From contig JBKECN010000019.1 in NCBI GenBank assembly GCA_047974565.1, positions 1 to 64,000 of the forward strand: DNA of 64,000 nucleotides, written 5' to 3'. The number at the start of each line of letters is the position of its first letter. The stretch's first letter is position 1. The position numbers and the translations under genes were made by a program. Origin of the DNA: JBDIAG01 sp047974565 (GTDB lineage Bacteria; Actinomycetota; Actinomycetes; Actinomycetales; CAWJMD01). Below the pieces are notes generated by a model. The model was not told where the DNA came from. It ran no database searches and saw only the letters and a list, made by a program, of their open reading frames with translations. Below, one piece after another: positions 59,610 through 64,000 of the stretch.

Positions 59610-59701
59610 ACGCGGGGTGAGCGCGCGCCGGGTTGGGCTCACACGGGGGCGGGCGCCGGGTGCGGCGCATCGGGTGCCTCGGGTCTGGGAAGATGTCCCC
59701 C

Positions 59702-62287
59702 ATGACCCATGGCGCTTCCCAGACCTCACGTGTGCCCGACAAGCCGTCCCTGGAAGGCTTGGAGGACAAGTGGAGCGCGGTATGGGAGCAGGAGCAGACC
59801 TACGCCTTCGACCGCACGGCCGAGCGCGCCCAGGTCTTCTCCATCGACACTCCCCCACCCACGGTGAGCGGGTCGTTGCACGTGGGCCACGTCTTCAGTT
59901 ACACCCACACCGACCTCATCGCGCGGTTCCAGCGGATGACGGGCAAGGCCGTGTACTACCCGATGGGCTGGGACGACAACGGCTTGCCCACCGAACGCCG
60001 GGTGCAGAACTTCTTCGGGGTCTCCTGCGACCCGCGCCTGCCCTACGACCCTGATTTCACCCCGCCGGACAAGCCCGACCCCAAGCGTCAGCTACCCATC
60101 TCGCGGCGCAACTTCATCCACCTGTGTGAGCAGCTGACTGTCGAGGACGAGCGGACCTTCGAGCAGTTGTGGCGTCACCTGGGGCTGTCCGTGGACTGGT
60201 CGCAGGTGTACACCACGATCGGGCACGACGCCCGCCGGGTGGCACAGCTGGCCTTCCTACGCAACCTGGCCCGGGACGAGGCCTACTCGGCCGAGGCGCC
60301 GAGCCTGTGGGACGTGACCTTCCAGACCGCGGTGGCCCAGGCCGAGTTGGAGGGCCGGGAGACCGACGGGCACTACCACCGGATCGCCTTCCACCGCACG
60401 GACGCGGATCGCTCACCGGTGTACATCGAGACCACCCGCCCCGAACTGGTGTGTTCGGTGGTGGCACTCATCGCGCACCCGGACGACGAGCGGTCCCAGC
60501 CGCTGTTCGGGACCACGGTGACGTCGCCGTTGTTCGGGGTGGAGATCCCGGTGCTTGCCCACCCTGCGGCCGAGATGGACAAGGGCGCCGGCATCGCGAT
60601 GTGCTGCACCTTCGGCGACCTGACCGACGTGACGTGGTGGCGTGAGCTGGATCTGCCCACCCGCACGGTGATCGGCCGCGACGGTCGGTTGGCCCGCGAC
60701 ACCCCCGGCTGGCTCGCCGACGGGCCCGGGGCGGGGCTCTATGCCGAGCGGTTGGCCGGCAAGACGGCGTTCTCCGCACGGGCCGCGGTGGTCGAGGCGC
60801 TGCGCGAGAGCGCAGACCTGGACGGCGAACCCACGCCCACCCGCCGGATCGTCAACTACTTCGAGAAAGGCGACAAGCCACTGGAGATCGTCTCCAGCCG
60901 GCAGTGGTACATCCGCAACGGGGGTCGTGACGCCCACCTGCGGGAGGTGTTCATCGACCGCGGTCGCGAGATCACCTGGGTTCCGGACTACATGCGCCAC
61001 CGGTACGAGAACTGGGTGGGCGGTCTCAACGGTGACTGGCTGATCAGCCGGCAACGCTTCTTCGGCGTGCCCTTCCCGGTGTGGTATCCCCTGGACTCCG
61101 ACGGTGCCCCCCGCTACGACGAGCCCATCGTGCCGGCCGAGGCCGACCTCCCGGTGGACCCGTCCTCGCAGTCTGCTCCCGGTTTCGGCGAGGAGCAGCG
61201 TGACGTCCCAGGCGGTTTCACCGCTGATCCGGACGTGATGGACACCTGGGCCACGTCCTCGTTGTCCCCGCAGATCGTCTGCGGATGGGAGCGTGATGCC
61301 GATCTCTTCGAGCGCACCTTCCCGATGGACATGCGTCCGCAGGCGCACGAGATCATCCGCACCTGGCTGTTCGCCACCGTGGTGCGGGCTCACTTCGAGA
61401 ACGACACGGTCCCCTGGACGACGGCTGCCATCTCGGGCTTCGTCGTGGACCCGGACCGAAAGAAGCTCTCCAAGAGCAAGGGCAATGCGATCGTTCCCGA
61501 TCAGGTGCTGGCCCGGTTCGGAGCCGATGCCGTGCGCTGGCGGGCGGCGATGGCCCGCCCGGGTACCGATTCGCCGTTCGATGAGACCCAGATGAAGGTC
61601 GGACGGCGGCTGGCCATCAAGATCCTCAACGCCAGCAAGTTCGTTCTCGGGGTCGGGCTCGACACCGACGCCCAGTCTGCGGTGAGTGAGCCTGTCGATC
61701 AGTCCATGCTGGCCGCGCTGGCCGCGGTCGTGACCGAGGCCACCGCCGCCTACGAGTCCTTCGACTACACCCGCGGCCTGGAGACCACCGAACGCTTCTT
61801 CTGGACGTTCTGCGACGACTACGTCGAGTTGGTCAAGGAGCGGGCCTATGGCACCGGCCCGGCCGCCGCCTCGGCGAAAGCGGCTCTGGCGCTGGCCTTG
61901 TCGGTTCAGTTGCGTTTGCTGGCCCCGGTGCTGCCGTACGCCACGGAGGAAGCCTGGTCGTGGTGGCAGGCGGGTTCGGTGCACCGGGCGGGCTGGCCCA
62001 CCGCGGCCGAGTGCGGCCAGGGCTCCGGCGACCCGGCGGTGCTTGAGGCGGTGGCCAGCGCCTTGGCCGGGATCCGCGGGGTGAAGTCTCAGGCCAAGGT
62101 GTCCCAGCGCACGGAGGTCTCCACCGTGACGGTGGCCGCCCCCCAGGCGTCGTTGCCGCTGGTCAGGCTCGGCGAGGACGACCTGCGCGCGGCCGGGCGA
62201 GTGACCGGGAGCATCGACTACCGCGAGGAGGGCGAGGAGATCCGCGTCGTCGACGTGGAGATCGCCGAGGCCGCCGCCGCGCGGTGA
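59702..62287 (+). CDS. valS: Valyl-tRNA synthetase
   Basis: An 861-residue class I synthetase charging tRNA-Val. The HIGH-type motif is GSLHVGHVFSYTHTD near residue 51; the KMSKS loop is RKKLSKSKGNAIVPDQV near 585; the editing domain lies between, and the C-terminal anticodon-binding region is FFWTFCDDYVELVKERAYG. The ATG at 59702 is chosen for fit with the family; an ATG three codons upstream also exists. No T-box is visible upstream. Confidence 0.96.
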   Translation: MTHGASQTSRVPDKPSLEGLEDKWSAVWEQEQTYAFDRTAERAQVFSIDTPPPTVSGSLHVGHVFSYTHTDLIARFQRMTGKAVYYPMGWDDNGLPTERRVQNFFGVSCDPRLPYDPDFTPPDKPDPKRQLPISRRNFIHLCEQLTVEDERTFEQLWRHLGLSVDWSQVYTTIGHDARRVAQLAFLRNLARDEAYSAEAPSLWDVTFQTAVAQAELEGRETDGHYHRIAFHRTDADRSPVYIETTRPELVCSVVALIAHPDDERSQPLFGTTVTSPLFGVEIPVLAHPAAEMDKGAGIAMCCTFGDLTDVTWWRELDLPTRTVIGRDGRLARDTPGWLADGPGAGLYAERLAGKTAFSARAAVVEALRESADLDGEPTPTRRIVNYFEKGDKPLEIVSSRQWYIRNGGRDAHLREVFIDRGREITWVPDYMRHRYENWVGGLNGDWLISRQRFFGVPFPVWYPLDSDGAPRYDEPIVPAEADLPVDPSSQSAPGFGEEQRDVPGGFTADPDVMDTWATSSLSPQIVCGWERDADLFERTFPMDMRPQAHEIIRTWLFATVVRAHFENDTVPWTTAAISGFVVDPDRKKLSKSKGNAIVPDQVLARFGADAVRWRAAMARPGTDSPFDETQMKVGRRLAIKILNASKFVLGVGLDTDAQSAVSEPVDQSMLAALAAVVTEATAAYESFDYTRGLETTERFFWTFCDDYVELVKERAYGTGPAAASAKAALALALSVQLRLLAPVLPYATEEAWSWWQAGSVHRAGWPTAAECGQGSGDPAVLEAVASALAGIRGVKSQAKVSQRTEVSTVTVAAPQASLPLVRLGEDDLRAAGRVTGSIDYREEGEEIRVVDVEIAEAAAAR

Positions 62288-62306
62288 CCGCACCGGTGCC
62301 CGCAGT

Positions 62307-62375
62307 GCCCGGCGAGGAACTCGCCGGTGCCCGGCGAGGGCCTCACGGCGCGCCCGGCGAGGGCCTCAGGGCGCG
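62307..62375. repeat. 22-23 bp tandem units at the valS/YjbR junction
   Basis: gcccggcgagg starts at 62307, 62329 and 62352. The last two units (gcccggcgagggcctca, then c or g, then ggcgcg) differ at one base, and the final one contains the stop codon of the YjbR gene, so the extra copies look like duplications of that gene end. Confidence 0.8.
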
Positions 62376-62773
62376 GAGTCCAGTAGCCGCACCGCGGTGG
62401 CCGGTGCCGTGCGGCGGTAGGAAGTCTCGACGAGTTCGGCCACCTCCGTCCAGTCGACCCCGGTGCCTCCGGCATCGTCCAGCGGTAGGGCGAGCCACCC
62501 GTAGGCTCCCTCATAGCCGGGTACCACGAAACGTCCGTCCTCCAGCAGGGCGGGGCGCTCCCCGTCCTCGGGCAGGAAGACCAGCGCCCTGGCCAGCAGG
62601 TCGCTGGTGTGATCGCCCTTGACCACTCCCCCGAAGATCGCGAAGACCTTGCGGGTGTAGAAGGTCGGCCGACCGTGCGAGATCTTCTCGGCGGAACCGG
62701 GTAGCGCCAGGCACACCTGCCGCAGCCGGGCAAGCAACGGGTCGGTCTCGTCGAAGCGCAGCGGATGACTCAC
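62366..62773 (-). CDS. MmcQ/YjbR family DNA-binding-like protein
   Basis: A 135-residue YjbR-fold protein: LRQVCLALPGSAEKISHGRPTFYTRKVFAIF near the start is the family signature (ALPGxxE...G.P.F). Middle: RFVVPGYEGAYGWLALPLDD; end: VAELVETSYRRTAPATAVRLL. The fold resembles a type of DNA-binding domain, but function is unknown. It is convergent with valS. Confidence 0.9.
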   Translation of the reverse strand: MSHPLRFDETDPLLARLRQVCLALPGSAEKISHGRPTFYTRKVFAIFGGVVKGDHTSDLLARALVFLPEDGERPALLEDGRFVVPGYEGAYGWLALPLDDAGGTGVDWTEVAELVETSYRRTAPATAVRLLDSAP

Positions 62774-62975
62774 CCTGGCACTCTATGCACCTCGGCTCGC
62801 GGCGCGCGTCTCGCAGTCAGGGACGCCGAACGCGAATGGCGAGCGTCCCGGTGACCGGTGCCCTGGCCATTCCGGCGATGCGGCTCACCCGGGTCCAGCG
62901 CGTCATGTTTGGGGCTCACCTGGCCGCAACGCCGCGCCGGGCGCGGCGTGCTCCGGCCTACTCCGGCACCCGCAC

Positions 62976-63022
62976 AGCACGACACCCCCCTGGCAGACGT
63001 GCTGCGAGGGGGGTGTGTGCTC
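62976..63022. terminator. Hairpin downstream of the DctA-type gene
   Basis: ACACCCCCC (62982-62990) pairs with GGGGGGTGT (63008-63016); outside it AGCACG and GTGCT continue the stem past one bulged base, and GCAG/CTGC pairs inside the loop. It lies 30 bases after the stop of the carrier gene and is the likely terminator on the minus strand. The rest of 62774-63051 shows no gene. Confidence 0.75.
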
Positions 63023-63051
63023 AGGTGGCGAGCCGGCGTACCGGCTGGGCC

Positions 63052-64000
63052 TCAGGCGGTGCCGGCGGCAGCCTCCTGCTCCGCCTTTCGCAGATTGAGT
63101 TCCTGCTCGGCATCCTCGTGATCCCGGTCGGCCTGACCGAGCGTCGCCTCGTCGAAGGGGCGCTGTCCGGCTAGGACGGCCCGGGCCTGGTCGATGTCCA
63201 GCGAGCCGGTCCACCGGCCGACCAGGACGGTGGCCACCGCGTTCCCGGCGAAGTTGGTCAGGGCGCGGGCCTCGCTCATCATCCGGTCGATGCCGACGAT
63301 GAAGCCGACACCGTCGACCAGGTCGGGGCGGTGGGTCTGCAGGCCACCGGCCAGGGTGGCCAGGCCGGCGCCGGTGACCCCGGCAGCGCCCTTGGAGGCG
63401 ATCATCATGAACACCAGCAGCGAGATCTGCTCGCCCAGGGTGAATGGCTTGTCCATCGCCTCGGCGATGAACAGGGCGGCCATCGTCAGGTAGATCGCGG
63501 TGCCGTCCAGGTTGAATGAATAGCCGGTGGGCACGGTGATGCCGACCGTGGATCGCTGCACGCCGAGGTGCTCCATCTTGGCGATCAGCCGGGGCAACGC
63601 CGACTCCGATGAGGACGTGGACAGGATGAGCAGGAACTCCCGGGCCAGGTACTTCAGCAGCGAGAAGATGCTCAGGCCGGTGATCACCTTGAGCAGGGTG
63701 CCCAGCACGATGATGACGAACAGGAAACAGGTGGCGTAGAAGGCGATCATGATCAGGCCGAGGCTCTTCAGTGCGGCCAGACCGGTAGCGCCGATCACCG
63801 CGGCCATGGCGCCGAAGGCACCGATCGGGGCGAGCACCATGATCATCGACATGAGCCGGAAGAGCAGGCCTTCGACGATCTTGATCGCGGTGAGGATCGG
63901 TTCACCCTTGCGGCCCATCTTCTGCAGGGCGAAGCCGACGAGCAGAGCGATCAGCAGAGCCTGCAGCACCGATCCCTCGGTGAGCGCGGACACCAGCGTG
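63052..64000 (-). CDS. Dicarboxylate/cation symporter (DctA/GltP type), partial
   Basis: The C-terminal three quarters of a sodium- or proton-coupled carrier; the start lies beyond the window. STSSSESALPRLI (the serine-rich reentrant loop), VPTGYSFNLDGTAIYLTMAALFIAEAM and DRMMSEARALTNFAGNAVATVLV are hallmarks of the DAACS family that imports C4-dicarboxylates, glutamate or aspartate. The cytoplasmic tail (about 50 residues, DEATLGQADRDHEDAEQELNLRKAEQE) is charged. Confidence 0.94.
   Translation of the reverse strand, partial: TLVSALTEGSVLQALLIALLVGFALQKMGRKGEPILTAIKIVEGLLFRLMSMIMVLAPIGAFGAMAAVIGATGLAALKSLGLIMIAFYATCFLFVIIVLGTLLKVITGLSIFSLLKYLAREFLLILSTSSSESALPRLIAKMEHLGVQRSTVGITVPTGYSFNLDGTAIYLTMAALFIAEAMDKPFTLGEQISLLVFMMIASKGAAGVTGAGLATLAGGLQTHRPDLVDGVGFIVGIDRMMSEARALTNFAGNAVATVLVGRWTGSLDIDQARAVLAGQRPFDEATLGQADRDHEDAEQELNLRKAEQEAAAGTA

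Noticed and set aside
58748..59620. 290-codon frame overlapping the EamA gene in another phase
   Set aside because: No membrane pattern or motif; the EamA frame has clear ten-helix structure.
59610..59701. T-box leader for valS
   Set aside because: No GGGTGGTACCGCGG-like core or specifier hairpin upstream of valS.

Overview
The window is high-GC chromosomal DNA (tight operons, GTG starts, 1- and 4-base stop/start overlaps) from an actinobacterium. Polyphosphate glucokinase, the long RNase E/G, the rplU-rpmA-obg-proB-proA-nadD order, an ileS with a translational T-box leader, and folC followed by DUF4233 all point to Actinomycetota. A Micrococcales (Intrasporangiaceae/Dermatophilaceae-like) host fits best, but genus is not readable from the sequence.

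Layout. 1-1.7 kb: a decayed large serine integrase with two frame breaks runs into tRNA-Ala(GGC), so the left edge is the end of an old integrated element. 1.7-18.1 kb: housekeeping run on the minus strand: rne, rplU-rpmA, obg, proB, proA with a methyltransferase, nadD, an LCP-like membrane protein, rsfS and a histidine phosphatase. 18.1-23.6 kb: the two radical-SAM-linked genes (TIGR03936 and TIGR03960 types), separated here by a fructosamine kinase and a divergent polyphosphate glucokinase, then a LOG family protein. 23.7-31.2 kb: a BMP-type nucleoside ABC importer, a DUF985 cupin, an MtaD-like deaminase and ndk, which together suggest purine nucleoside salvage. 31.2-37.7 kb: DUF4233, folC and ileS behind a T-box leader with an AUC (Ile) specifier. 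37.7-45.8 kb: butanediol-type dehydrogenase, AGCS amino-acid:Na+ symporter with UspA, GlcD-like oxidase, a MocR regulator divergent from a LysE exporter, and an MFS permease.

45.9-58.5 kb is the most accessory part and the best place to look for something undescribed. One minus-strand group has a PucR regulator, a DUF3500 protein, a long-tailed 4-OT tautomerase and a roughly 10-TM protein of no recognised family. The next has a two-protein membrane pair (DUF5058 and a 248-aa partner), an M20 amidohydrolase, a CaiB-type CoA transferase and a fused carboxyltransferase, divergent from an amidase and followed by a double-length Lrp/AsnC regulator. Taken together this looks like uptake of an amide or N-acyl compound, hydrolysis, CoA activation and carboxyl transfer; the substrate is unknown. 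58.7-64 kb: EamA exporter, valS, a YjbR protein and a DctA-type carrier cut by the window end.

A recurring structural theme is short imperfect tandem duplication at gene ends: nadD 3' end, carboxyltransferase 3' end, YjbR 3' end, the start of the fructosamine kinase gene, and the spacer after the butanediol dehydrogenase.
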